Shown here: positions 1 through 7,019 of the stretch, piece by piece | How the letters are laid out: each line of letters starts with the position of its first letter | How positions within the stretch are numbered: position 1 is the first letter of the stretch | Origin: Bacillota bacterium | GTDB lineage: Bacteria > Bacillota > Clostridia > DSM-8532 | Direction of reading: 5' to 3' | Assembly (NCBI GenBank): GCA_023446675.1 | Contig: JAEXPO010000072.1 | Span: 1-20,694 of the forward strand | DNA: 20,694 nucleotides | Made by a program: the position numbers and the translations under genes | The notes under the pieces: model-generated | Databases searched by the model: none | What the model saw: the letters and a program-made list of their open reading frames with translations, nothing else | What the model was told of the DNA's origin: nothing

Positions 1-765
1 CTGGAGGACGGCGGCAGGCATTTCGTAACGGGCATCCCCTTTTTGAAGAGTTTCGCCCTGAACGCCGCTGGGCAGGGTGATTCCGCCCTCGCCTTCAAAG
101 GCTTCCTGACCGGCTTCCCATGAATCGGGAGTGGAATCGGGCAAAAGATAGGTTTTGTCCTTATAGTTCTTTACCTTGTAGTAATCCTTATACTTCTGAT
201 AGGGGGAGATGGAGGAACAGACAATGCCCTCAAGCTCCGGAAGGTATTCTGCCGACTGGTTCATCCAGGACATATAACCCACGGTAAAATAGGGATAAAC
301 GCTAAGCCTGCGTGAGCGGCCGGAAAGGTTGGTTACCTTGATTCTCCAGAGCTCCAGAGGGTCTTCCTTTGGCAGTGTCAGGCACATTTCAACACGGACG
401 CCCAGCTTTTCCACGGTCCAGACAATGTCGTACTTGCCTGCCGCAAAGACGTACCGGTCCGGCATGGAGCGCACCGGCTCGTAGGGTGCCGAGAAAATTT
501 CACCGGTTTCCTCATCCTTAATGAAAACGAAACGGCCCGGATGATGGGCATAATAAGGCTGCTCGGGCTGCATGAAGGTCACGGCCTCCAGATTGGGTCC
601 ATGGCTGTACTTGGCCGGTTCGGGCTGCATAAACTGTGCCACGGTGTAGCCGCGGCAGTTAACATGGAGCATCATGCTCTCATTCCACAAAAAGCCTGAA
701 GCCTTGGGAAGTACGGTTGGGCTGGTCAGTTCATAATAGTCATTGTTGGCTGTCGGTCCGATCAT
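1..765 (-). CDS. GH94-like glycoside phosphorylase (former GT36), N-terminal part, runs off window
   Basis: The reading frame is open from an ATG at 765 to the window edge, giving 255 residues without a stop. The ATG follows AAAGGAGACC at 7-nt spacing, a strong ribosome site. The translation has features of the N-terminal beta-sandwich of GH94 enzymes: an early NCRGYTVAQF segment, PGRFVFIKDEETGEIFSAPYEPV near residues 80-100, and LWRIKVTNLSGRSRRLSVYPYF near 140-160. GH94 proteins cleave beta-glucosides or related disaccharides with phosphate and release a sugar-1-phosphate; some members are cyclic-glucan synthase domains. The substrate cannot be told because the catalytic barrel lies outside the window. 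There is no signal peptide, so a cytoplasmic enzyme is expected. It starts 27 nt after the LacI-family gene on the same strand, so the two probably form one operon. Family assignment is fairly secure; specificity is unknown. Confidence 0.78.
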   Translation of the reverse strand, partial: MIGPTANNDYYELTSPTVLPKASGFLWNESMMLHVNCRGYTVAQFMQPEPAKYSHGPNLEAVTFMQPEQPYYAHHPGRFVFIKDEETGEIFSAPYEPVRSMPDRYVFAAGKYDIVWTVEKLGVRVEMCLTLPKEDPLELWRIKVTNLSGRSRRLSVYPYFTVGYMSWMNQSAEYLPELEGIVCSSISPYQKYKDYYKVKNYKDKTYLLPDSTPDSWEAGQEAFEGEGGITLPSGVQGETLQKGDARYEMPAAVLQ

Positions 766-792
766 GGTGTGGTCTCCTTTGCAAAATTCGGT

Positions 793-1845
793 TCATGGCC
801 GGGTAATTTCACGGCAGGTACTGCCGCTGATGAGCTTCCCCTGTACGGTTTCCGGCTCAAAGGCGGAATCTCGGCTGAAAATCATTCTAAGCAGCTTTTT
901 AAAGGCCAAAATCCCTATTTCTCCGGCCTTTGAAGGAACCCTTGTAAAATCCCAGCCGCTGTCGTCAATGGCTGGAAAGTATTCAAGCACCACTATGGAA
1001 AGATCTTCGGGGATACGCTTGTTTTTTTCGCGGACAGCCCTCATAAAACAACTCAGGTGCTGGCCAAAAACAATGAAGGCCGTCGGCTTCTCAGGGCTTT
1101 CCAGCAAGGCGCAGGAATGCATATAAATAAGCTTATAGTAATCTTCAGCTTCGTGATCCACATAGCGGATAAGGGACTCGTTCACGGTGGCGCCCTCTTC
1201 TGTAAAGGCGCGCCGTATGCCCCGGTCACGCCACCGGGATACATTTCCGCCCTCACTTTCATTGAGCAGGGCAATGCGTCTGTGGCCCAGACAAAGCAGG
1301 TGCCTGGCTGCATGGTACGCGCTGCCTTCATGGTCCGTAGCCACGTATTTGAAGGTATTATTGTCCATGGACCTGCCAAAGCACACATAGGGGATACCGG
1401 CTTTTTCAAATTCCTTAATGAGAAGCTCATTTCCCAGAATGTCAAAAACCAGAAAGCCGTCCACAATGGAGGATGCCATGCCTTTAATGTAATTGACCTG
1501 CTGGTCCAGTCTCTCGCGGCTGGAGGTAAAGAGCATGAGGTTATAGCTGGCTTTTTCCGCCAGCTGGCCTAATTCGCTCATGACCTCCGGGAAGAACTGG
1601 GTTCGGAAGGTATAGCCGATATCGTGGGGAATAATGAGACAGATTGTACGGGATTTTCCTTTGGTAGAAAGCCTCCTGGCACTCAGGTCGGGGGTATAAT
1701 CATTCTGGCGGATGACTTCGGCCAGACGGCTACGGGTCTCTTGGGACATGCTTTCATAGCGTCCGTTAAGGTAATTGGAAACCGTGGATTTAGACACCCC
1801 GGCCAGGGCCGCAATGTCGTTGATATTCATTCGCTTCTGAGCCAT
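793..1845 (-). CDS. LacI-family transcriptional regulator
   Basis: A 350-residue protein with the classic LacI layout. Residues about 7-28 form the helix-turn-helix (NINDIAALAGVSKSTVSNYLNG), followed by a hinge region ending around residue 60 (LSARRLSTKGKS). From about 65 onward comes a periplasmic-binding-protein-like effector domain (TICLIIPHDIGYTFRTQFFPEV, VDGFLVFD, YVATDHEGSAYHAARHLLCLGHRRIALL). The ATG is preceded by AAAGGAG with a 6-nt spacer. The next gene on the strand is the GH94-like phosphorylase, so the regulator probably controls that gene and itself through the palindrome centred at 1943/1944. The effector would be an oligosaccharide or sugar phosphate related to the phosphorylase substrate; this is inference. 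Confidence 0.95.
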   Translation of the reverse strand: MAQKRMNINDIAALAGVSKSTVSNYLNGRYESMSQETRSRLAEVIRQNDYTPDLSARRLSTKGKSRTICLIIPHDIGYTFRTQFFPEVMSELGQLAEKASYNLMLFTSSRERLDQQVNYIKGMASSIVDGFLVFDILGNELLIKEFEKAGIPYVCFGRSMDNNTFKYVATDHEGSAYHAARHLLCLGHRRIALLNESEGGNVSRWRDRGIRRAFTEEGATVNESLIRYVDHEAEDYYKLIYMHSCALLESPEKPTAFIVFGQHLSCFMRAVREKNKRIPEDLSIVVLEYFPAIDDSGWDFTRVPSKAGEIGILAFKKLLRMIFSRDSAFEPETVQGKLISGSTCREITRP

Positions 1846-1936
1846 AGTTTACTCCTTTTGCGCTATTGTGCTTCCGGGTTCCCGGCATTGTGCCGGGGGT
1901 TGAAGGTGGTGGCTTAATTTTAAGTATATCGGTCTA

Positions 1937-1950
1937 GTAAACCGGTTTAC
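1937..1950. promoter_or_regulatory. LacI-type operator palindrome
   Basis: GTAAACCGGTTTAC is a perfect 14-bp palindrome with the central CG typical of LacI-family operators. It lies about 92 bp upstream of the LacI start. On the minus strand a TATACT hexamer (1928-1923) could be the -10, and GTAAAC inside the palindrome could serve as the -35 with a 16-bp spacer. A bound regulator would then cover the promoter, which suggests autoregulation and control of the downstream phosphorylase gene. Confidence 0.7.
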
Positions 1951-2029
1951 CTAAACAGTACAGATTATCCCTAAAAAAACTAGCACACACGGGGAGCGGT
2001 GTCAACTACAATCAAAAGCTCGGGGGCAT

Positions 2030-2061
2030 AAAAAAAGCACTGTCATTAAACAATGCTTTTT
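2030..2061 (-). terminator. Rho-independent terminator of the IF-3 gene
   Basis: On the minus strand, AAAAGCATTG and CAGTGCTTTT form a 10-bp stem with one wobble around an 8-nt loop, and the stem runs into a T tract. It sits about 43 bp after the IF-3 stop codon. It shows that transcription ends after IF-3 rather than continuing into ribosomal protein genes. Confidence 0.75.
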
Positions 2062-2103
2062 GAAATGCTGGGATAATGCGGGGATTCGTTTTATCTATAT
2101 CAA

Positions 2104-2616
2104 TTATTTTGGATTCATAATCATAAACATGCTTCTGCCCATCAATAAAGGCGCTTTTTCAACCTGCCCTACGTCTTTAAGCGTTTCAGCAAATTTATCC
2201 AGTACTTCCTTGCCGGTCTCAGTGAATTTCATTTGTCGGCCTTTAAACCTTATGCTGATCTTTACCTTATCGCCATCCTGTAAAAACTTCATGGCGTTTT
2301 TAGCTTTAAATTCAAAATCGTGTTCTTCAATTACTGCGGAAAGTCTAACTTCCTTTAAGGTGACTGTCTTTTGCTTCTTTCTGGCTTCCTTTTCTTTCTT
2401 TGCCTGCTCAAACACACTTTTACCATAGTCTGTTATTTTGCATACCGGCGGGACTGCGTTGGGACTAATTCTTACCAGATCAAGGTTTTTTGACTCTGCA
2501 AGACTCAATGCTTCTTTAATTTGAAAAATACCCAGCATCGATCCGTCGTTATCAATGAGACGAATCTCACGGTCTCTGATTTCTTCATTAACTAATAATT
2601 TAGCTGTTCCTATAAT
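2104..2616 (-). CDS. infC: Translation initiation factor IF-3, non-AUG (ATT) start
   Basis: IF-3 binds the 30S subunit, proofreads start-codon and initiator-tRNA pairing and blocks premature 50S joining. The translation has both IF-3 domains: the N-terminal NEEIRDREIRLIDNDG segment, then LDLVRISPNAVPPVCKITDYGK, the basic linker KKEKEARKKQK, and the C-terminal EEHDFEFKAKNAMKFLQDGDKVK and IRFKGRQM segments. The first in-frame ATG (2538) would delete the conserved NEEIRDREIR region. Reading upstream in frame reaches ATT at 2616-2614, just after AGGAGG (2626-2621), giving 171 residues, the usual family length. ATT is the known autoregulatory start of many infC genes, because IF-3 rejects it. An adjacent in-frame ATA with better spacing cannot be excluded. 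The usual partners rpmI and rplT are absent downstream, which is odd. The protein identity is certain; the exact start is likely. Confidence 0.93.
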   Translation of the reverse strand: MIGTAKLLVNEEIRDREIRLIDNDGSMLGIFQIKEALSLAESKNLDLVRISPNAVPPVCKITDYGKSVFEQAKKEKEARKKQKTVTLKEVRLSAVIEEHDFEFKAKNAMKFLQDGDKVKISIRFKGRQMKFTETGKEVLDKFAETLKDVGQVEKAPLLMGRSMFMIMNPK

Positions 2617-2618
2617 GG

Positions 2619-2626
2619 CACCTCCT
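2619..2626 (-). promoter_or_regulatory. Ribosome-binding site that sets the non-AUG infC start
   Basis: AGGAGGTG on the minus strand is a near-complete anti-16S match. AGGAGG ends 4 nt before ATT and 7 nt before ATA; no ATG, GTG or TTG lies in frame between it and the first ATG 78 nt later. This makes a non-AUG start the only reasonable reading. Confidence 0.75.
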
Positions 2627-2724
2627 GAAAATATTTAATTAAGGCCTATCTATTTAGTCTATTCATTTAATGTGGTTTTTATAATGTCTGAAATTATCGC
2701 CAGCTGTTTTCATAAAGAATGAAA

Positions 2725-2746
2725 AAGGAGAGTCTGGACTCTCCTT
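2725..2746 (-). terminator. Terminator of the zinc-ribbon gene
   Basis: AAGGAGAGTC and GACTCTCCTT are perfect 10-bp complements separated by 2 nt, and on the minus strand the hairpin is followed by a short T run. It starts 4 nt after the stop codon and separates this gene from infC, so infC needs its own promoter within roughly 2627-2724. I see no clear promoter there. Confidence 0.8.
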
Positions 2747-2750
2747 ATCA

Positions 2751-2945
2751 TTACCACCTATTTCCGCCGCCGTAATTATTACCGCCACGGTTGTTGCCCC
2801 TCTGCTGCTGCTTTCTTGCTGCTCTGCAGTCAGGACATCCGGAAGGCTCATTTTCAAAACCCTTTTCCTTGTAAAATGCCTGCTCACTCTCATTAAAAAT
2901 AAATGTGGAGTTGCAGTCCCTGCAAGTAATTGTTTTGTCAGCCAT
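2751..2945 (-). CDS. Small zinc-ribbon protein with RGG-like tail
   Basis: A 64-residue protein starting MADKTITCRDC. CRDC near residue 8 and CPDC near residue 36 form a four-cysteine zinc ribbon, with TFIFNESEQAFYKEKGF between them, as in the 'probable zinc-ribbon domain' (zf-trcl) family. After the second knuckle comes a basic AARKQQQRG stretch and a glycine-asparagine-arginine tail ending GGNNYGGGNRW, a composition seen in RNA-binding RGG proteins. An ATG two codons upstream (2951) is only 3 nt from GGAGG, whereas the ATG at 2945 is 9 nt away and matches the usual family start, so I chose 2945. The molecular role of the family is not established; nucleic-acid binding is inferred. It has its own terminator and lies just upstream of infC. 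Confidence 0.82.
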   Translation of the reverse strand: MADKTITCRDCNSTFIFNESEQAFYKEKGFENEPSGCPDCRAARKQQQRGNNRGGNNYGGGNRW

Positions 2946-3043
2946 ATTCATATACCTCCATTAATTATTTGGATCTAAAAATTCTTGATTTAGCTCGCTC
3001 CAAATAATTAAAGAGAGTGTTTGTCAAAAATAAATCAACCCAA

Positions 3044-3060
3044 TGGTTATATTATAACCA
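3044..3060. repeat. 17-bp palindrome of unknown role
   Basis: TGGTTATA, a single central T, then TATAACCA form a perfect palindrome. It lies 17 bp beyond a TTGACA hexamer (minus strand, 3027-3022) that may be the -35 of the zinc-ribbon gene, although no good -10 is visible. Before the IS insertion it would also have lain just beyond the 3' end of the lipoprotein gene. It could be an operator or an AT-rich hairpin. Confidence 0.35.
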
Positions 3061-3078
3061 GCTTTGTAAGCTTAGCAC

Positions 3079-3219
3079 TTATTGACTTAAAAAGCAAATA
3101 AAAGTTTCCTGTGGCTAATTACCGCTTAACACCTGAAAATCACCGTCATAATTGATATACACCATATCCTCAATACTTTTGCGGGAGGATTCTCTTTCAT
3201 AATAATCAGTTAAATCCTC
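3079..3219. repeat. Left copy of a 141-bp direct repeat flanking the IS (long target duplication)
   Basis: This segment is identical to 5249-5389 except for one base (C at 3169, A at 5339). It ends exactly at the left end of the insertion sequence, and the second copy begins exactly at the right end, in the same orientation. That geometry is what a very long target-site duplication produces. One shared base at an edge could be chance, so the true length is about 140 bp. Confidence 0.9.
3115..3219 (-). pseudogene. Orphan 3' end of the lipoprotein gene (last 34 codons)
   Basis: Within the left repeat, the minus strand encodes the last 34 residues and the stop codon of the lipoprotein at 5285-6076 (ending GDFQVLSGN). 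The single base difference changes one Asp to Glu. It has no start or ribosome site because it is cut at the IS edge. It is a by-product of target duplication and not a functional gene. Confidence 0.85.
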
Positions 3220-3223
3220 GCTT

Positions 3224-3234
3224 GTTTGACAGCT
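3224..3234 (+). repeat. IS left inverted repeat (core)
   Basis: GTTTGACAGCT is the exact reverse complement of 5233-5243. It lies 4 nt inside the left edge given by the flanking direct repeat. Confidence 0.85.
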
Positions 3235-3338
3235 CATAAATAAATTGATTCCCGGAAGTCCTTTCAACAATTGATGTTGAGAGGTAATTTTTTAGATATT
3301 TTTAGCCAAAAAGAATAGATAAATATGGATAAATGTGA

Positions 3339-3344
3339 TATAAT
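3339..3344 (+). promoter_or_regulatory. Candidate -10 box of the transposase gene
   Basis: TATAAT is a perfect -10 hexamer. No convincing -35 is seen 17 bp upstream. Transcription would begin near 3351, after the in-frame ATG at 3325, which supports the internal start at 3403. Confidence 0.5.
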
Positions 3345-3402
3345 AATACTATGTATACCCCAATCATTGCGTTGTGCAAACTTCAGGTGGGAGGCGTATT
3401 TT

Positions 3403-5151
3403 ATGTCTTATCGATTGAGTAAGCAATCTAAAGCCAAAGGGACTTATCTGACTATCGAAAAAAAGTTCTGGGACAAAGAAAAGAAGATGGCTAGAGGTAA
3501 ACATTACCAGTCATTAGGTTATTTGCACGACTTACAGAAAGATTATCCCGACCCTATTGCCCACTTCAAGGAAATTGTCATTCAAATGAACGCTGCAGAG
3601 AAAGAAAACAAAAAACTTACACTGGAAATTGATTTGAATGAAAAACTGCCTGATGAGTCACATACCCGGTATAATATGGGCTATGCTGTGATTATGAAAA
3701 TCTATCACGAGTTGGAGTTGGATCGTTTCTTGAATAATAAGGCAAGGCATGAACCCTTTGAATACAACACCAATTCCATTATGACACTTTTGACTATAAC
3801 CCGAATCCTGCACCCCTCATCCAAGAAGAGGTCTTATGAGTATAAGGACATGTTCTTTGAACGGTTTGAATTTGAGTTGTATGATATATACCGTGCTTTA
3901 TCCCATTTCTCAAAGATAGGAACAGAGTGTCAACGCTTCATCAGTGAGCAAATAAATACGAAGTTCGGCAGGGACACTTCGCTCATGTACTTTGACGTTA
4001 CGAACTTCCACTTCGAGATAGATGAAACGGATGATCTTCGTAAACGTGGTAAAGAAAAGAATAACCGCCCCGACCCCATTGTACAGATGGCTTTAGCCAT
4101 GGATGCCGATGGGATACCCCTATACTACAAGCTGTTTCCCGGTAATACCCATGATAGCAAAACCTTCATCCCCCTCTTCAAGGATGTCTGTGTAAGATTC
4201 TCTCCCGGCAGGGTTATCGCTGTTGCCGACATGGGATGTACCTCATCCAATAATATCTACTTTCTCAAGGGAGGAGATCGAGATAAACGTAAAAATGGAT
4301 ATGTATTTAGCTTTTCAATTCGCAAAGGCACAGAAAAGTTTAAGAAATACGTTCTGGATGATACCGGCTACACTGACAGGGACGGTGAAGCACTAAAGGA
4401 AGACTACAACTATAAGATTAAATCCCGTCTTGAGGTAAGAGAAATCCAGATCACTATGAAAAACGGCTCCCGGAAAAGTGTGCTGATAGACGAAAAGCAA
4501 ATCGTTTTCTGGAGTGAAAAATATGCGAAAAAGGCACAGGCTGAACGGGCAGAGACCGTAAAAAAGGCACTTGACATCATAGCCAATCCTAAAAAGTATA
4601 ACAAGAGTACTGCACATGGTGCCGCTGCATATATTCAGAACATAACATACGATAAGAAAACCGGCGAGGTATATGAGGAAGAAGGCAAGAAGCTGATATT
4701 CAACGAAGAAAAAGCAAATGAAGATGCCAAATATGATGGATATTACTGCATCGTAACCAGCGAGCTGGAAATGCAAGACCAACGTGTAATTGAGATTTAC
4801 CGGGGCTTGTCTGATATCGAAGACAACTTTAAGGTCTCAAAGAGCGATTTAAATATTCGACCAGTTCATGTATCCCGTGAGGACAGAATAAATGCGCATG
4901 TCCTTACCTGCTTCATTTCTTTGGTCATTTTGCGCCTTATCCAAAAGAAAACCAGCTACAAGTTCACACCCGAACAGATTATTGATTGCCTTAATAACAT
5001 CAGTTGTAGTCTTGAAAACACAAACCTTTATATGTTTGATTATCGAAGCAAAATTTCAGATTATATCGGGGAAGCTTTTGGCATTGATTTTACTAACAAG
5101 AGGCTCCGCCTTAACGAGATAAAAAATATATTGGCATCCTCTAAAAAATGA
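3403..5151 (+). CDS. IS1634-family DDE transposase
   Basis: A 582-residue transposase that cuts and joins DNA at the IS ends. The RNase-H-fold residues are visible: the first Asp in LMYFDVTNFHFE (about residue 200), the second Asp in VIAVADMGCTSSNN (about 275), and Glu in the YRGLSDIEDNFKVSKSDL segment (about 475). That segment keeps the Tyr, Glu and Lys of the IS4 YREK signature but has Leu where Arg is usual, a variation I associate with IS1634-like enzymes. The C-terminal RPVHVSREDRINAHVLTCF block also fits that group. An upstream in-frame ATG exists at 3325, but the ATG at 3403 has GGGAGG 8 nt before it and starts MSYRLSKQSKAKG, so I use it. No frameshift or stop is seen. Confidence 0.93.
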   Translation: MSYRLSKQSKAKGTYLTIEKKFWDKEKKMARGKHYQSLGYLHDLQKDYPDPIAHFKEIVIQMNAAEKENKKLTLEIDLNEKLPDESHTRYNMGYAVIMKIYHELELDRFLNNKARHEPFEYNTNSIMTLLTITRILHPSSKKRSYEYKDMFFERFEFELYDIYRALSHFSKIGTECQRFISEQINTKFGRDTSLMYFDVTNFHFEIDETDDLRKRGKEKNNRPDPIVQMALAMDADGIPLYYKLFPGNTHDSKTFIPLFKDVCVRFSPGRVIAVADMGCTSSNNIYFLKGGDRDKRKNGYVFSFSIRKGTEKFKKYVLDDTGYTDRDGEALKEDYNYKIKSRLEVREIQITMKNGSRKSVLIDEKQIVFWSEKYAKKAQAERAETVKKALDIIANPKKYNKSTAHGAAAYIQNITYDKKTGEVYEEEGKKLIFNEEKANEDAKYDGYYCIVTSELEMQDQRVIEIYRGLSDIEDNFKVSKSDLNIRPVHVSREDRINAHVLTCFISLVILRLIQKKTSYKFTPEQIIDCLNNISCSLENTNLYMFDYRSKISDYIGEAFGIDFTNKRLRLNEIKNILASSKK

Positions 5152-5182
5152 AAATTATGCTATGTTTTATGGCAAACAACAA

Positions 5183-5231
5183 AGCCCGCAAACTGTCTAA
5201 TCAAAGGCGGTTTACGGGCTATTTTCTTTTT
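5183..5231 (+). terminator. Terminator of the transposase gene
   Basis: AGCCCGCAAACTG pairs with CGGTTTACGGGCT (12-bp stem with one mismatch, loop of about 14 nt), followed by ATTTTCTTTTTT. It begins about 30 bp after the transposase stop and lies inside the right end of the IS. Confidence 0.85.
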
Positions 5232-5232
5232 T

Positions 5233-5243
5233 AGCTGTCAAAC
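5233..5243 (-). repeat. IS right inverted repeat (core)
   Basis: AGCTGTCAAAC is the exact reverse complement of 3224-3234, ending 5 nt before the start of the right direct repeat. Confidence 0.85.
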
Positions 5244-5248
5244 TAAAG

Positions 5249-5389
5249 TTATTGACTTAAAAAGCAAATAAAAGTTTCCTGTGGCTAATTACCGCTTAAC
5301 ACCTGAAAATCACCGTCATAATTGATATACACCATATCATCAATACTTTTGCGGGAGGATTCTCTTTCATAATAATCAGTTAAATCCTC
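5249..5389. repeat. Right copy of the 141-bp direct repeat flanking the IS
   Basis: Matches 3079-3219 with one base difference. It contains the stop codon and last 34 codons of the complete lipoprotein gene, so the insertion did not truncate that gene. Confidence 0.9.
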
Positions 5390-6076
5390 TATATAAAGGT
5401 AATAACCTGTATTTTCCTCTAGCTTATAACCGTTTTCATCCTTATAATTCACAAACAGCATATGTACCTGACTGCCTGATCTTACACCGTTAAACGGGTA
5501 GATTGCTTTCTTCCATTGTTGTTCCGTAATGGAGTCAAAATCCGAGGCTGTAGAACGGAAGGTAAGCTCAAGCATGTACTCACCGGTTTCAATCAGCTCC
5601 TTATAAGTCAAAATATCAGGCTTTATAAATTCCTCGATATAGGTATCCTCGATATTTCTGTTATATAGCCGCATCTTACAGTCAACAAAATTGGCCGGCG
5701 GCAGAGTCTCGTTGACATAAGCGAGAAATTCATCCTGTATGGCGGGAATATTCTCCTTGGTGAGTACCTCACGGGTATTCACATGATAAATCATGTCAAA
5801 AACCCTATTGCTTACGGATACCGTGGCCTTTACATAGCCGCTGGCAATTTTATCAAAATTAGGGACTACCGAGTCGTATCTGCGAAGGACATAACAAGCT
5901 TTGAAGTCATAGGCTTTGGCCTCTTTTCCGTAAACCTCCTGCACGTAGTCCGTTATTAATTCTCTGCCCCGGCGGACATCCGCATTTCCCTGCCGCCGTT
6001 CTTCATCGCTGACGCAGGCAGTTAAGGAAAAAAGCGTGAGAAGAATAGCTGCAAGTACTAGTCCGATCCTTTTCAT
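5285..6076 (-). CDS. Putative lipoprotein, paralogue A (unknown function)
   Basis: A 263-residue protein with a lipoprotein signal peptide: basic MKR, hydrophobic residues 4-17, and the lipobox LTAC with the lipidated Cys at position 21. The mature part is hydrophilic, with no membrane segment and no family I recognise. About half its residues match paralogue B at 6166-6951 along the whole length, including EERxxGNxDxRxGREL, DSVxPN, VLTKxNxPAI, LELTFR, LFVNYKDE and a terminal GDxQVxxGN. AAAGGAG precedes the ATG by 5-6 nt. It lies 89 bp after paralogue B on the same strand with no terminator seen between, so they are probably co-transcribed. The IS sits 36 bp after its stop and has replaced its native downstream sequence. 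It would sit on the outer face of the membrane. Position beside a two-component/ABC module suggests a link with envelope stress or ligand capture, but this is inference. Confidence 0.85.
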   Translation of the reverse strand: MKRIGLVLAAILLTLFSLTACVSDEERRQGNADVRRGRELITDYVQEVYGKEAKAYDFKACYVLRRYDSVVPNFDKIASGYVKATVSVSNRVFDMIYHVNTREVLTKENIPAIQDEFLAYVNETLPPANFVDCKMRLYNRNIEDTYIEEFIKPDILTYKELIETGEYMLELTFRSTASDFDSITEQQWKKAIYPFNGVRSGSQVHMLFVNYKDENGYKLEENTGYYLYIEDLTDYYERESSRKSIDDMVYINYDGDFQVLSGN

Positions 6077-6165
6077 ATAAGCTCCTTTGTGATCAAAGAA
6101 ATTTTTTAGGTCTGGAAAATTTTATGTACAGGTACGGATCAACAGGGAGGATGTGCTTTAAAGAT

Positions 6166-6951
6166 CTAATTCCCGTGTATCACTTGAATATCACCGTATA
6201 AATTGATATAAACCATATTGTCTATATTTTTCATAGCACCTTCTTTTTCAGCATAGGCATCCAGATGATTTTTATAAGAATAATAATTTGTATTTTCTTC
6301 TTCCTTTAAGCCCGTTTCATCCTTATAATTCACAAACAGCAGATAGACCTGAGTTTCTATATTTTCGCCTGTAAACAGTTCATTAACCTCACGCCATTGT
6401 TCCTCCGTGGGAAGGTCCTGGGCGATGGTACGGAAGGTCAGCTCAAGCACATAACCTCCGGCTTCAAGCAGTTCCTGATAAGTTGTAATATCCGGAGAGA
6501 TATATTGCTCGATTTCGGGATCCCTTATATCGACGGTATATATCCTCATACTGCATTGCTCAAAATTGACTGTGCCTAAGGTCTTATTGACCTGGGTGAG
6601 AAATCCCTCCTTTATTGCAGGAACGTTCGCCTTGGTGAGTACTTCGCCGGTACTCACATGGTAGAGCATGTCAAAGTCCGTATTGTTTAGGGAGACCGTA
6701 GCCTTCAAAAAGCCGCTTGCCCTCTCCGCATAATTTGGAATGACAGAATCATAGGAGCGACGAATGTAAAAGGCATCGATATCGGAAACCTTGGCGTCAT
6801 TTCCGTAAGTGTCCTTTACGTACTCCATTACCAATTCTCTGCCCTTGCGGAGATCCTCATTTCCCTTCGCTCTTTCTTCTTTATCGATGCATGCCGTCAG
6901 GGAAAACATCAAAAGGATTATACAACCCAGAAGTAGTCCTTTTTTCTTCAT
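6166..6951 (-). CDS. Putative lipoprotein, paralogue B (unknown function)
   Basis: A 261-residue protein with signal MKKKGLLLGCIILLMFSLTAC; the lipobox Cys is residue 21, exactly as in paralogue A. The mature domain is acidic and soluble, with no domain I can name. The conserved pairs of motifs shared with paralogue A indicate tandem gene duplication followed by divergence to roughly half identity. AAAGGAG lies 6-7 nt before the ATG. It is the first gene of the minus-strand pair and is divergent from the response regulator at 7133. Its likely promoter carries the extended -10 TGCTATAAT (7028-7020), the same nine bases as the regulator promoter. The shared region makes joint control plausible. 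Confidence 0.85.
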   Translation of the reverse strand: MKKKGLLLGCIILLMFSLTACIDKEERAKGNEDLRKGRELVMEYVKDTYGNDAKVSDIDAFYIRRSYDSVIPNYAERASGFLKATVSLNNTDFDMLYHVSTGEVLTKANVPAIKEGFLTQVNKTLGTVNFEQCSMRIYTVDIRDPEIEQYISPDITTYQELLEAGGYVLELTFRTIAQDLPTEEQWREVNELFTGENIETQVYLLFVNYKDETGLKEEENTNYYSYKNHLDAYAEKEGAMKNIDNMVYINLYGDIQVIHGN

Positions 6952-7019
6952 ACAGTCTCCTTTGCGGTATCTGAAAAATTTACAGTCAGTCTTTCTTTAG
7001 CTTCCCGGTGCCTTCAAAC

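Larger units (their letters stand above)
3220..5248 (+). mobile_element. IS1634-like insertion sequence (IS4 superfamily), about 2.03 kb
   Basis: The element holds one transposase gene with its own -10 box and terminator. Its ends are defined in two ways that agree to within a base. The 11-bp terminal inverted repeats GTTTGACAGCT (3224-3234) and AGCTGTCAAAC (5233-5243) lie 4-5 nt inside the ends, and the 141-bp direct repeats abut both sides. It looks intact, with a full-length transposase and a complete catalytic triad, so it may still be active. Its base composition is more AT-rich than the sugar genes around it. Confidence 0.88.

Noticed and set aside
1057..1572. A 171-codon open frame antisense to the LacI gene
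   Set aside because: Fully within the LacI coding sequence and without any protein-family resemblance.
1981..2103. Possible rpmI or rplT downstream of infC
   Set aside because: No open frame of fitting length or sequence exists there; a terminator occupies the space.
3264..3297. TCAACA/TGTTGA hairpin near the left end of the IS followed by a T-run
   Set aside because: Short stem with a gap before the T-run; could protect the IS from read-through but is not supported well.
3325..3402. An upstream in-frame ATG that would add 26 residues to the transposase
   Set aside because: It has no ribosome site, lies before the likely transcription start implied by TATAAT at 3339-3344, and the ATG at 3403 has a good GGGAGG and a family-like start.
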